Shown in pieces: positions 19,906-31,920 of a stretch of DNA of 64,000 nt. The position numbers were made by a program, and so were the translations under genes. Below the pieces are notes generated by a model. It searched no databases. It was not told the DNA's origin and saw only the letters and a list, made by a program, of their open reading frames with translations. This DNA comes from Haloplanus salinus. GTDB taxonomy: Archaea; Halobacteriota; Halobacteria; Halobacteriales; Haloferacaceae. Position 1 is the stretch's first letter. Each line of letters begins with the position of its first letter. The stretch spans positions 1,302,001-1,366,000 of the forward strand of contig NZ_QPHM01000001.1 of NCBI RefSeq assembly GCF_003336245.1, written 5' to 3'.

Positions 19906-20160
19906 CCCGAGGCACGCGAACTCGCCGAAAAAGTGAGAGACGCTTGCATCGCGACGTTTGGGGCGGCTGCTTCCGTCGTCGAATGAGATATCCGGGTCGG
20001 CGTCGACGTCGAGAAGGACAACGTCAGCCCGTAGAGGCCGGATTCTACGGCCGAGACGCCGGACACGTTGGGGACGTTCGGGAAGCCGACTCTCACCGTC
20101 TTCGACGCGCAGATGTCCATCGCCTCGTCCAGCATATCGATTGCCAACGAGGTCAGCGAA
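19906..20160 (+). pseudogene. Possible decayed gene fragment with in-frame stops
   Basis: The 572 bp between the ABC exporter and tRNA-Cys contain no intact gene. In one plus frame, segments with protein-like character are joined across stops: ARELAEKVRDACIATFGAAA, stop TGA, DIRVGVDVEKDNVSP, stop TAG, then a stretch with LTVFDAQMSIASSSISIANE. The minus strand also has an open frame across the same DNA with ordinary-looking composition, so the direction is uncertain. I read it as a relic at low confidence. The family is not recognised. Confidence 0.2.
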
Positions 20161-20340
20161 CTGCCGGGCGTGCGGTGCGGGGGTCCGCTTCGGCGGGCAT
20201 TCGAACCGCGCGTATCGTCTCTCCCCGATCGTCGCCGCTCCGTCGCGGAATGCCACGGGCCCGTTCTGACCACGGTCGCTTCGCTTTCCGCTTCGAATCA
20301 CGGCGACCCGACTCGTCGCCCTTGCGTTCCCCGTTAGAAG

Positions 20341-20416
20341 AGCCAAGGGCCGGATTTGAACCGGCGATGGGCGGCTCTGCAGGCCGCTGCGTTAGGCCGG
20401 ACTCTGCCACCTTGGC
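20341..20416 (-). tRNA. tRNA-Cys (GCA)
   Basis: The minus strand folds as a standard 76-nt tRNA without CCA. The acceptor is GCCAAGG with CCTTGGC and discriminator U. The D arm contains GGCCTAA. The anticodon stem is GCGGC/GCCGC around the loop CTGCAGA (anticodon GCA), and the T arm is GCCGG-TTCAAAT-CCGGC. It lies about 130 bp downstream of 5S and has its own TATA-like box 25-34 bp upstream, so it can be transcribed without the rRNA operon. No intron. Confidence 0.95.
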
Positions 20417-20440
20417 GCACCGGATAGTACCGGCGTCCCG

Positions 20441-20450
20441 CGCTTAAGCC
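20441..20450 (-). promoter_or_regulatory. TATA-like box of tRNA-Cys
   Basis: On the minus strand this reads GGCTTAAGCG, centred about 29 bp before the first base of tRNA-Cys. The distance predicts initiation at or 1-2 nt before the tRNA 5' end. It is also a near-palindrome, typical of haloarchaeal stable-RNA promoters. Confidence 0.6.
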
Positions 20451-20542
20451 TAGCGGTCGGCGGTGACGCCGCCGCTCACGGGCGGCGAACCAAGCCGAGC
20501 CGAGATGGCTGTCGCTCGGCAGGATGACTGTAGTATGAGTGG

Positions 20543-20664
20543 TGAGGCGGCGAATCGGGTCTCCCAGAGGCTCGCGCACTCCAGTACTGGCCGATACGCA
20601 GGCGGGCTTAACGTCCGTGTTCGGGATGGGTACGGGTGTGTCCCCGCCGCTCTGGCCGCCTTCA
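20543..20664 (-). rRNA. rrf: 5S rRNA
   Basis: This stretch of about 122 nt on the minus strand holds the haloarchaeal 5S core: CCCGTACCCATCCCGAACAC, then AGTACTGGAGTGCGCGA and CTCTGGGAGACCCGATTCGC. Helix I pairs AGGCGGC near the 5' end with GCCGCCT near the 3' end. The 5' end is set at 20664 on the assumption that tRNase Z cuts directly after the tRNA-like element upstream. The 3' end is uncertain by a few bases. Confidence 0.93.
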
Positions 20665-20705
20665 TGCCGACCGACGGAATCGAACCGTCGTGACGCCAAC
20701 GTCGG
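20665..20705 (-). other. tRNA-like processing element before 5S rRNA
   Basis: The transcript upstream of 5S folds into a T-arm mimic, GACGG-TTCGATT-CCGTC (plus positions 20673-20689), stacked on a short acceptor-like helix, CCGAC (20701-20705) with GTCGG (20667-20671), then a single C and an A discriminator (20665). No D or anticodon arm exists. In Haloferax volcanii a comparable element lets tRNase Z create the 5S 5' end. This one is placed exactly for the same reaction. Confidence 0.75.
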
Positions 20706-20720
20706 TCACGGGTCGAACTG

Positions 20721-20772
20721 CCGTATGTACGTGCGATCCAGTTTGCGCCTGGACCCGACAGCATCGGGTCAC
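20721..20772 (-). other. 23S processing stem, 3' strand with bulge-helix-bulge half
   Basis: This is the 3' flank of 23S and pairs with 23720-23773. Three perfect helices are visible: 20721-20741 (21 bp), 20749-20761 (13 bp) and 20766-20772 (7 bp). Between the first two, the RNA reads GCGC then bulge AAA (plus 20742-20748). GCGC pairs with GCGU on the other strand, giving a 4-bp helix flanked by 3-nt bulges on opposite strands. That is a canonical BHB substrate for EndA. Confidence 0.85.
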
Positions 20773-20789
20773 AGTGCGAATTCAATGAA

Positions 20790-23701
<2,912 letters not shown>

Positions 23702-23719
23702 TTGATGGATGTCACACTA

Positions 23720-23773
23720 GTGACCCGGATAACTGTCGGGTCCAGTGGACGCCTGGATCGCACGTACATACGG
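23720..23773 (-). other. 23S processing stem, 5' strand with bulge-helix-bulge half
   Basis: This is the 5' flank of 23S, complementary to 20721-20772. The RNA reads a 21-nt outer strand (23753-23773), then GCGU plus bulge CCA (23746-23752), then the 13-nt inner strand (23733-23745) and a 7-nt strand (23720-23726). GCGU pairs with GCGC across the stem, completing the BHB motif. Confidence 0.85.
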
Positions 23774-23915
23774 TGTCATCACGCTCTCGTGGACGCGAGT
23801 GCGTTCGACCCTTCCCATCCGCGCTTACGCGGGATGGTGCATCGGTCTTGCGTGACTCAATCGAACGCCGTCTTGCACTTAAGGAGTGCGATTCGGGCGT
23901 GCGAGTGAGTCGGCA

Positions 23916-23987
23916 TGGACCCGCTGGGATTCGAACCCAGGGCGTCCTCCTTGCAAAGGAGGTGCTCTACCGCTGAGCTACGGGCCC
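23916..23987 (-). tRNA. tRNA-Ala (UGC) in the 16S-23S spacer
   Basis: This 72-nt tRNA has no encoded CCA. The acceptor is GGGCCCG with CGGGTCC (one G-U pair). The D arm has GCTCAGCGGTAGAGC, the anticodon stem is CCTCC/GGAGG with loop TTTGCAA (anticodon TGC), and the T arm is CTGGG-TTCGAAT-CCCAG. The spacer position between 16S and 23S is the usual one in haloarchaea. No intron. Confidence 0.97.
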
Positions 23988-24024
23988 GGTCCCGTCGGTG
24001 GGACGCGGGGCGAGTGTCCTGTGG

Positions 24025-24057
24025 TGTGAGCCTCGGTGGGTCGTAGGTGCCCGGTCG
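24025..24057 (-). other. 16S processing stem, 3' strand with bulge-helix-bulge half
   Basis: This is the 3' flank of 16S and pairs with 25701-25733. A 15-bp outer helix uses 24025-24039. After one mismatch there are 2 more pairs (24041-24042), a 3-nt bulge UAC (24043-24045), a 4-bp helix CACC/GGUG (24046-24049) and the inner helix (24050-24057). The geometry matches a BHB. Further matching blocks (GCCCG, GGTTCG, CCAAGG) extend the stem inward. Confidence 0.8.
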
Positions 24058-24133
24058 CGCGGGCGGTCGAACCGTTTCCTTGGAGTCGTGGTCGCTACGT
24101 GGTGGGCCTCCCGTGTGGGAGGTCCCGGTCAGT

Positions 24134-25603
<1,470 letters not shown>

Positions 25604-25700
25604 GGGCTCACTCCATGTGGAGTGAGGGGTGGCGGGAAACGTAATGTTTCCGCGTCGTAAAGACCACTGAGGTCCAAGGTGGTGGTTCGGGTCGCCCGAT

Positions 25701-25733
25701 CGACCGGGTGTCACCGAACCACCGAGGCTCACA
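25701..25733 (-). other. 16S processing stem, 5' strand with bulge-helix-bulge half
   Basis: This is the 5' leader strand of the 16S stem: outer helix 25719-25733, a mismatch at 25718, 2 pairs at 25716-25717, GGUG (25712-25715), a 3-nt bulge ACA (25709-25711) and the inner helix (25701-25708). The bulges fall on opposite strands on either side of the 4-bp GGUG/CACC helix, as EndA requires. Confidence 0.8.
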
Positions 25734-25809
25734 TCAGATTCCGTCTTACGGCGGACCGCAGGGGGGGAATCCTCATCTTTCGTCCGGACCTGAACCGAGG
25801 CGGGCGACC

Positions 25810-25826
25810 CATATAAGCCCGTTGAT
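25810..25826 (-). promoter_or_regulatory. rRNA promoter candidate P3 (nearest 16S)
   Basis: The minus strand reads ATCAACGGGCTTATATG, with a TATA box CTTATA about 200 bp upstream of 16S. It has the same layout as P1 (CGACGG or CAACGG before a TTATA-like box). Transcription would start near 25788 and still include the whole 16S processing stem. Confidence 0.5.
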
Positions 25827-25910
25827 CGAGCGTGGGGTCGCTCCGCGTCGGCGTTCCGGTCCGGGGCCGAGGGCATCGTCGCCCTCGCCGCCTTCGCATT
25901 ACCACCGAGC

Positions 25911-25935
25911 GCCCTTAATCACTTAAGGGCGTCGG
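25911..25935 (-). promoter_or_regulatory. rRNA promoter candidate P2, inside a palindrome
   Basis: The minus strand reads CCGACGCCCTTAAGTGATTA followed by AGGGC. It contains a perfect inverted repeat, GCCCTTAA-N4-TTAAGGGC (25911-25930). The TTAAG core resembles TATA boxes of haloarchaeal rRNA promoters that carry GACGCCCTTAAGT. Confidence 0.55.
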
Positions 25936-26033
25936 AAGCGTCCCGCCGCCGGCCGTCGATTACCTGTCGGCCGGAACGGGTCCGGTCGACGAGTCGACAC
26001 CGGCGACGCGCGTACTATCACGGAAGCCGGTGT

Positions 26034-26052
26034 CATAAATAAGGCCGTCGAA
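26034..26052 (-). promoter_or_regulatory. rRNA promoter candidate P1 (distal)
   Basis: The minus strand reads TTCGACGGCCTTATTTATG, a close match to the TTCGACGG-plus-TATA pattern of known haloarchaeal rRNA promoters. Initiation would fall about 25 bp downstream, near 26012, giving a leader of about 410 nt. Confidence 0.6.
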
Positions 26053-26349
26053 GTAGTTCCCCTCACGTCAATGGATTCCACGGGAGAAGGACCAACACAC
26101 CACGTGGGAGCGTCTCGACTCGCCGGTGGCGAACGTGAAGAGGACGGTATCGCGCGGCTGGAGGCCGGTCGGTCATCCCTCGCTCGTACGGTCGGTCCCG
26201 CCGGGGAGCGGCCACGCGGGCGGAGGTGGTGGGTGGACGGACAAAGCCCTGTCGGCACTCGAGGCGGTGATCGCGCGTGCGGGCTACAGTGTAGCCGCGG
26301 ACGGGAGTCCAGTCGCTGTCCGCGGCGCGGTGCCTAACGCGCGTGCGAT
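26053..26349. other. Upstream flank of the rRNA operon, no gene seen
   Basis: These 297 bp lie between the distal rRNA promoter and the end of the MC1 gene. Open frames here are Arg-rich shadows. I see no RNA gene or clear further promoter. Confidence 0.55.
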
Positions 26350-26661
26350 TCACTCCTCGAGGTGTTCGATGCCCTTCTTCGAGACGTTGCCTTTCGTGAT
26401 CCGATCCCCCATCCAGTCCGGTTTGTCGTCCGGGGCGTCCTCCTCCCACGCCCAAGCGTCGAAGATGTGGACCTTGTCGGTTCCCTTCTCCCGAAGCCTG
26501 ATCTCGATCGGATTGGCCTCGGCGTCGCTCTCCGAACTCGCCGGATCCAGTCGACGGGCCGCCTTGAGCGCGGCCTGGCGTGGCATGTTCCCGGAGAACA
26601 CGCTGTCCTCTTGTCCGTCCTCGCGCATCACGAAGTTCCGCTTACCATCCTCGCGTACCAT
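26350..26661 (-). CDS. Non-histone chromosomal protein MC1
   Basis: This 103-residue protein matches the MC1 family along its length: KRNFVMREDGQEDSVFSGN, PRQAALKAARRLDP, EIRLREKGTDKVHIFDAW and PDWMGDRITKGNVSKKGIEH align with Methanosarcina MC1. MC1 bends and compacts DNA and is an abundant architectural protein in haloarchaea and some methanogens. Acidic inserts (SSESDAEAN, WEEDAPDD) fit high-salt adaptation. A strong AT-rich TATA element lies at 26702-26713. It is transcribed in the same direction as the rRNA operon, just upstream of its promoters. Confidence 0.93.
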   Translation of the reverse strand: MVREDGKRNFVMREDGQEDSVFSGNMPRQAALKAARRLDPASSESDAEANPIEIRLREKGTDKVHIFDAWAWEEDAPDDKPDWMGDRITKGNVSKKGIEHLEE

Positions 26662-26701
26662 GATTTTGCACCTCTATGAGGATCGAACACATGGCACAAC
26701 A

Positions 26702-26713
26702 TAAATATATCGG
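26702..26713 (-). promoter_or_regulatory. TATA box of the MC1 gene
   Basis: The minus strand reads GATATATTTATG. Expected initiation near 26680 gives a leader of about 20 nt before ATG 26661. It is one of the most AT-rich boxes in the window and fits a highly expressed gene. Confidence 0.6.
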
Positions 26714-26846
26714 CAAAATGAGGCCTCCGACGGGGATCGTACATAAACGCGGGGCGGCGCCGCCTCGGACGCGGCCCTCGTCGAGAGCGTGCGACAGTAG
26801 ACAGCCTTATGTGTATCCTCGGGCGAGACAGGGCTAGACACCCCCG

Positions 26847-27044
26847 ATGGTCCGGAAAAAGAAGCTCAGTCCAAGCGGCGCGAAGGACGAAGACGGCGAG
26901 TACCACAACGTCCACGTCAATCTACACGAGGACGAACTCGCCGTGGCTGGTATGGAGATTGGCGACGAGGTGTTCGTCCGGGTACGCGACGGCAAGATCA
27001 TCATCCAGAAGGCCGACCCGGACGACGTGGAACACGACTTCTGA
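26847..27044 (+). CDS. Small AbrB/SpoVT-like protein upstream of pyrD
   Basis: This 65-residue protein begins with a basic MVRKKKLSPSG and continues with a short swapped-hairpin-like pattern, LHEDELAVAGMEIGDEVFVR followed by VRDGKIIIQKADP. That resembles the AbrB/MazE DNA-binding fold, in which two subunits make one barrel. It could be a regulator or an antitoxin-like protein, but no toxin gene lies next to it. It ends 37 bp before pyrD and may be co-transcribed. Confidence 0.7.
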   Translation: MVRKKKLSPSGAKDEDGEYHNVHVNLHEDELAVAGMEIGDEVFVRVRDGKIIIQKADPDDVEHDF

Positions 27045-27081
27045 GTCCTATGACCGCCTGTGACTGCGATGGAGGTGACGG

Positions 27082-28137
27082 ATGAAGGCCTACGACCTGC
27101 TGAAACCGGCGCTGTTCGCGTTTCCCGCCGAGACGGCCCATCGAGCCATCCACCGACTCCTCCAAGGTGTTCAGCACACACCCGTCGAGGACCTGCTACG
27201 TGACCGCTACGTCGTCGACGACGAACGGCTCCGGACCGAAACGTTCGGGGTAGAGTTCGGCAACCCCGTCGGCGTCGCAGCGGGCTTCGACAAGAACGCC
27301 GAACTCCCGAGCGTCCTCACCGCCCTCGGATTCTCACACGTCGAAGTGGGCGGCGTCACCGCCGAGCGACAGCCGGGCAATCCCCGGCCTCGCCTCTTTC
27401 GGCTCCCCGAGGACGGCGCGCTCGTCAACCGGATGGGGTTCAACAACGAGGGCGCGGATCGGATCGGCGCCCGCCTCGACGGCGCCGACTTGCCGGACGC
27501 GCCCGTCGGTATCAACATCGGAAAGTCGAAATCGACCCCGCTTTCCGAGGCCGTGGACGACTACCGCTACACCTACGAGCGCGTGGCGGACGCCGGCGAC
27601 TACTTCGTCGTGAACGTCTCTAGCCCGAACACACCCGGCCTGCGCGAACTCCAGAACCGGGCGTCGCTCGAACGCATCCTCGGCGGCCTCGTCGACGCGG
27701 GCGCCGACCCACTCCTGGTCAAACTCTCGCCCGACCTGGCGGCCCCGGCTATCGAGGAGGCCCTCGCGGTCGTCGACGACTTAGACCTGGCTGGCGTCGT
27801 CGCCACCAACACGACGACCGATCGCCCGACCGGCCTCCGGAACCCCAACAAGGCCGAGCGTGGTGGTCTGTCCGGCAAGCCCATCGAGGAACGGGCGACG
27901 GGCACGATCAAGTTCATCGCGGAACGGACCGACGTCCCCGTCGTCGGCGTCGGCGGCATCACGGACGCAGCAGGCGCGTACCGCAAGATCCGGGCGGGCG
28001 CGAGCGTCGTCCAACTATACACGGGCCTGGTGTACGAGGGGCCGGGCCTCGCACGCGACATCAACCGTGGCCTGCTCGACTTGCTGGAACGGGACGGCTT
28101 CGACTCGGTCGAAGAGGCGGTCGGCGCCGACCTGTAG
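27082..28137 (+). CDS. pyrD: Dihydroorotate dehydrogenase (quinone), class 2
   Basis: This 351-residue FMN enzyme oxidises dihydroorotate to orotate in pyrimidine synthesis and passes electrons to membrane quinones. Class 2 features are the N-terminal helical membrane-contact region (KPALFAFPAETAHRAIHRLL), GFDKNAELP, the catalytic serine loop NVSSPNTPGLRELQ (about residues 177-190), and the FMN phosphate site GVGGI with ASVVQLYTGL. A strong ribosome binding site, ggaggtga, lies 4-5 nt before ATG 27082, unusual here because most genes look leaderless. Its stop codon directly abuts the stop of the convergent stress protein gene. Confidence 0.96.
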   Translation: MKAYDLLKPALFAFPAETAHRAIHRLLQGVQHTPVEDLLRDRYVVDDERLRTETFGVEFGNPVGVAAGFDKNAELPSVLTALGFSHVEVGGVTAERQPGNPRPRLFRLPEDGALVNRMGFNNEGADRIGARLDGADLPDAPVGINIGKSKSTPLSEAVDDYRYTYERVADAGDYFVVNVSSPNTPGLRELQNRASLERILGGLVDAGADPLLVKLSPDLAAPAIEEALAVVDDLDLAGVVATNTTTDRPTGLRNPNKAERGGLSGKPIEERATGTIKFIAERTDVPVVGVGGITDAAGAYRKIRAGASVVQLYTGLVYEGPGLARDINRGLLDLLERDGFDSVEEAVGADL

Positions 28138-28566
28138 TTAGACGACGACGACCGGAACCGGCGCGGTGTTGGCGATTCGGGTCACGTCGTCGGCGACGAC
28201 GTAGGAACTGAACGCGTCGCGATCGGCGGTGCCGACGACGACCGTGTCGACCGAGTTGTTCGCGCAGTACTGGCGGATGGCGTCGGGGAAGTGACCGAAG
28301 GCAACCTCCGTCTCGATGCTGGCGTCGTGATCCGCGGCGGCGTCGCGGGCCGCCTCGAACGCGCGGTCGGCTTCGGAACGGTGAGTACGCAGCCAGTCCT
28401 CGATGGATCCGCCCGACTCCTCGAGGTGGATCGGGGCGACGTCGGCCGCCGCGGTGTCGACGTAGATGGCCGTGATCGTGTCTTCCGGGAACGTCTCACA
28501 GGCGTAATCCATCGCGCTCCGCAGGTTGTGGCCGTCGTTGACGACGACGAGGTGGGTTCGTGACAT
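28138..28566 (-). CDS. Universal stress protein (UspA family)
   Basis: This 142-residue single-domain Usp begins MSRTHLVVVNDGHNLRSAMD and has a C-terminal nucleotide-loop segment, VVVGTADRDAFSSYVVADD, followed by a final strand NTAPVPVVVV. The usual ATP-binding G-x2-G-x9-G-S/T motif is degenerate (GTADRDAF), so ATP binding is doubtful. It starts 2 bp after the stop of the second Usp gene, so the two form an operon and probably arose by duplication (ACETFPED against ACSTFPED). Confidence 0.9.
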   Translation of the reverse strand: MSRTHLVVVNDGHNLRSAMDYACETFPEDTITAIYVDTAAADVAPIHLEESGGSIEDWLRTHRSEADRAFEAARDAAADHDASIETEVAFGHFPDAIRQYCANNSVDTVVVGTADRDAFSSYVVADDVTRIANTAPVPVVVV

Positions 28567-28568
28567 AG

Positions 28569-29003
28569 TTACTTGACGAGGGCGACCGGAACGTCCGAGG
28601 TCCGGACGAGGCGTTCGGAGAACTCACCGGCCAGATACGCGGAGAGCCGTGATCGTGGATGGTAGCCCATCACGACCAGATCGACGTCGGCGTCCTCGTA
28701 GAAGTCGATGAGAGCCCGGTGGACGCGCCCGATCGCGATGATGGTCTCGACGGTGGCGTCGTACTCGGCCGCAATCTCCCGAGCGTGCGCTAGCAGTTCG
28801 TCGCCGAACTCGCGTCTGGATTCCACCCACCGCTCGTACTCGTCGGTCGTATTTCCCCACCCGGTCGCCGCCGTGTCGTCCGTGTGCGAGTCGATGACGA
28901 ACATGACCGTGATGCGGTCCTCGGGAAACGTCGAACAGGCGAACTCGAGCGTCCGTTCCGACAGTTCCGTGTCGTCGAACGCGACGAGCAAGTGACGAGT
29001 CAC
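28569..29003 (-). CDS. Universal stress protein (UspA family)
   Basis: This 144-residue Usp is the first gene of a two-gene operon. It contains HLLVAFDDTELSERTLEFAC and VVMGYHPRSRLSAYLAGEFS, a partly degenerate nucleotide motif. I chose GTG 29003 over the in-frame ATG codons at 29036 and 29030: those ATGs lie inside the likely TATA box (TGTTTATGTT), which is the right distance (about 28 bp) for a leaderless start at 29003. The resulting N-terminus also aligns with that of the downstream paralogue. Confidence 0.85.
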   Translation of the reverse strand: MTRHLLVAFDDTELSERTLEFACSTFPEDRITVMFVIDSHTDDTAATGWGNTTDEYERWVESRREFGDELLAHAREIAAEYDATVETIIAIGRVHRALIDFYEDADVDLVVMGYHPRSRLSAYLAGEFSERLVRTSDVPVALVK

Positions 29004-29026
29004 ACGACCTTCGTCATCGTGTGAGA

Positions 29027-29038
29027 ACATAAACATTT
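29027..29038 (-). promoter_or_regulatory. TATA box deciding the start of the Usp operon
   Basis: The minus strand reads AATGTTTATGTT, centred about 29 bp before GTG 29003. It contains two ATG codons that would otherwise be taken as starts. Confidence 0.5.
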
Positions 29039-29109
29039 CTTCGGCTACAGGTCGTCGCCGATACTCGCGGGGTGGTCCGTCGGAAGCTACCGACAGGGAC
29101 GGCGCCCCC

Positions 29110-31722
29110 TCAGTTCCGCACGATGACGACCGTCTCGTCGGCTTCGATCATCTCGCCGTCGCCCGTGTACTGGCGCTCCTCCTCGACGGCGAACATCTCG
29201 GCGTCGAGTGCGACGCTCGCGGCGTGAAGGCGGCCGTCCTCGAGGTCGTAGTTGCCTTCGGCGATGGCGGCCTCGATGTCCGAGACGCGATTTCCGAACT
29301 CGGGGCCGACGAGGGCGTAGTCGAGGTCGATACCCGTCACGACGGATTCGACCGGCGGTTCCGCGTCGACCGACTCCAGTTCGTCGACGTGCATCACGCG
29401 CCGGATGTCGTCGGCGAAGGCGGAGACGTCGCCGTACACCCGGACGGCGTCGACGTCGGCGTTCATCGACAGCTGGTGCTCCGTCTTGTACTTCCGGAGC
29501 GCGGCGACGACGGCCATCGCCCGTTCGCCTGCCGGCAGGTCCGCCTCGACGCCGAGCGGGGCGGGCCAGTCGGCCGTGTGGACGCTCCCGTCGCCGTACA
29601 TGTCGCGCCAGAGTTCCTCGGTGACGTGGGCGAGGATGGGCGCAAACAGTTTACAGAAGCGCCGGTGAGCGGTCTGGAGCGTGTACGCCGCCGACGGGTC
29701 CTCGCCGTCGCGGAGCCGTTGTTTGGCGATTTCGAGGTAGTCGTCGCAGAAGGTGTGCCAGAAAAAGGAGCGGAGCGTGTCGCGGGCCTTCGAGAACTCC
29801 CGACGCTCGAAGTGGTCGGTGACCGTCTCGATGAGGTCGTCGAGTTCCGCGAGCAGCCAGCGGTCGATCTCCCGAAGGTCGGGTCGTGGGAGCCGTTCCT
29901 CGGGCGTCAGGTCGTCGACGAGTTTCGACGCGTTCCAGAGCTTCCGCATCAGACGCTCGCCCGCGCGCAGCCCTTTCTCCTTGTACGGCAGGTCGTCGCC
30001 GACGGCGCTCCCGGCGGCCCAGTAGCGCGCGGCGTCGACGGGGTACTGCTCCAGCACCTCGTCCGGCGAGACGATGTTGCCCAGCGACTTCGACATCTTC
30101 ACCCGATTCTCGTCGAGGACCATCCCGTTGATCATCACGCTGTCGAAGGGGACCTCGCCCGTGTGCTCGTAACACTTGACGACGGTGTGGAACAGCCAGA
30201 AGGAGATGATATCGTGGCCTTGCGGGCGCACGTCCATCGGGTACAGTTCGGGGCGCTCGATGACCATCTCTTCACGCTCCGTGTCCCAGTCCCACCCGGC
30301 GTTGATCAGCGGCGTCAACGAGGAGGTGGCCCACGTGTCGAAGACGTCGTCCTCGGGGGCGAACTCGTCGTGCCCACAGGCGGGGCAGGCGTCGACCGGC
30401 GGGTCGTCGGAGAGCGGGTCGACCGGCAACTGATCGCGGTCGGCGACGACTTCCTCGTCACACGCCGCGCAGTACCAGACCGGGAAGGGGATGCCCGAGG
30501 AGCGCTGGCGGGAGATGGCCCAGTCCCACTGGAGCCCCTCGATCCAGTTTTTGTACCGCGTGAACATCTTCTCCGGATACCAGTCCATCTGCCGGCCCGC
30601 TTCGAGGTACTCCTCGGTCTTGTCGAGGAGTTCGACGTACCACTGCTCGGTGACGAGGAACTCGATGCTCGTGCCACAGCGCTCGTGGACGTTGACCGTG
30701 TGGGTGATGGCCCGCCGGTCGAGCAAGGCGTCCGCGTCGTCGAGGTCGGCGACGATGGCCTCGCGGGCCTCGTCGCGGCCGAGTCCCGCGTACTCGCCCG
30801 CCAAGTCGGTTAGCGTCCCCGACTCGTCGATGGCGATGCGCAAATCGAGGTCGTGGGCCTGATACCACTCGATGTCCGTCTGGTCGCCGAAGGTACAGCA
30901 CATCACGACGCCCGACCCCGTCTCCATGTCGACGCGTTCGTCCTCGATGATGGGTACTTCCTGGCCGAACAGGGGAATGCGGGCGTGGTTGCCGACGAGG
31001 TCCTCGTTTGCCTCGTCGTCGGGGTGGACGAACACCGAGACACAGGCTGGGAGCAGTTCGGGCCGCGTCGTCGAGATGGTGAACGTCTCCGGGAGGGACG
31101 CGTCGTCCTCGACCACCTCGAAGGCGATGTCGTGGAAGTGGCTGTCCTGTTCGTCGTCTTCGGTCTCGACCTGTGAGATGGCCGTCTCACACTCCGGGCA
31201 CCAGATGGCGGGGGCACGCTGGCGGTACTCTCGCCCCTGCTCGTAGAGGTCGACGAAGGAGAGTTGTGAGGTGCGCTGCACCTCGGGGGAGATGGTCTGG
31301 TACGTCTCCGACCAGTCGATGGAGATGCCGAGGTTCTGCATCTTCTCGGTGAACTCCGACTCGTACTGGGCGCAGACCTCGCGACACTTCTCCTGAAACT
31401 CCCGGCGGCCGAAGTCCTGGTGTCGGATCCCGAGTTCGTCCTCGGCGAGCCGTTCGGAGGCGATGCCGTTGTCGTCGTAGCCGAACGGGAAGAACACGTC
31501 CTTACCCTGCATGCGGTTGTAGCGGGCGACGAAGTCCTGGAGGGTGAACCCGTAGACGTGACCCCAGTGGAGGCTGCCGGAGACGGTCGGCGGCGGCGAA
31601 TCGATGGCGAAGACGGTGTCCGGGTCTACGGCGCCGTCACCGTAGGCGTACAGCTCCTCTTCGACCCACCGATCCTGCCACTGCCGTTCGACCGTCTCCG
31701 GGTCGTATTCTCCGCTCGGCAT
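29110..31722 (-). CDS. valS: Valyl-tRNA synthetase
   Basis: This is an 870-residue class I synthetase. The HIGH motif is HWGH in SGSLHWGHVYGF (about residues 51-54), followed by the editing domain (STTRPELLPACVSVFVHPDD) and the KMSKS loop in KMSKSLGNIVSP. Zinc-knuckle-like Cys pairs appear in WCPEC, YCAAC and CPACG. The C-terminal anticodon-binding helical domain is complete. A TATA-like cgtttaac lies near 31755, about 30 bp before ATG 31722. It is the first of several tRNA-related genes on this strand. Confidence 0.97.
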   Translation of the reverse strand: MPSGEYDPETVERQWQDRWVEEELYAYGDGAVDPDTVFAIDSPPPTVSGSLHWGHVYGFTLQDFVARYNRMQGKDVFFPFGYDDNGIASERLAEDELGIRHQDFGRREFQEKCREVCAQYESEFTEKMQNLGISIDWSETYQTISPEVQRTSQLSFVDLYEQGREYRQRAPAIWCPECETAISQVETEDDEQDSHFHDIAFEVVEDDASLPETFTISTTRPELLPACVSVFVHPDDEANEDLVGNHARIPLFGQEVPIIEDERVDMETGSGVVMCCTFGDQTDIEWYQAHDLDLRIAIDESGTLTDLAGEYAGLGRDEAREAIVADLDDADALLDRRAITHTVNVHERCGTSIEFLVTEQWYVELLDKTEEYLEAGRQMDWYPEKMFTRYKNWIEGLQWDWAISRQRSSGIPFPVWYCAACDEEVVADRDQLPVDPLSDDPPVDACPACGHDEFAPEDDVFDTWATSSLTPLINAGWDWDTEREEMVIERPELYPMDVRPQGHDIISFWLFHTVVKCYEHTGEVPFDSVMINGMVLDENRVKMSKSLGNIVSPDEVLEQYPVDAARYWAAGSAVGDDLPYKEKGLRAGERLMRKLWNASKLVDDLTPEERLPRPDLREIDRWLLAELDDLIETVTDHFERREFSKARDTLRSFFWHTFCDDYLEIAKQRLRDGEDPSAAYTLQTAHRRFCKLFAPILAHVTEELWRDMYGDGSVHTADWPAPLGVEADLPAGERAMAVVAALRKYKTEHQLSMNADVDAVRVYGDVSAFADDIRRVMHVDELESVDAEPPVESVVTGIDLDYALVGPEFGNRVSDIEAAIAEGNYDLEDGRLHAASVALDAEMFAVEEERQYTGDGEMIEADETVVIVRN

Positions 31723-31920
31723 TGCTCGGGTGACGCTACCGGAGGATTGGTGTTAAACGCCTCGGTTAGCGGGCCGTGACGCGGCGTCGCAGGGACGGCC
31801 GAGCCGTCGGTCCGCCGCGTCCCGACCGGGCAGGCGACGGACCGCACGCAGCCGTCGCTGTATGGCCGCTCGACCGGGGTACACGCCCGGAGCGTACGCG
31901 ATCCGTCGCGGTCGGCGGAA

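Noticed and set aside
19806-20273. Minus-strand protein of 155 codons
   Set aside because: It has unusual composition, no recognisable motif and no convincing start or promoter, and it overlaps a frame with equally protein-like pieces on the other strand.
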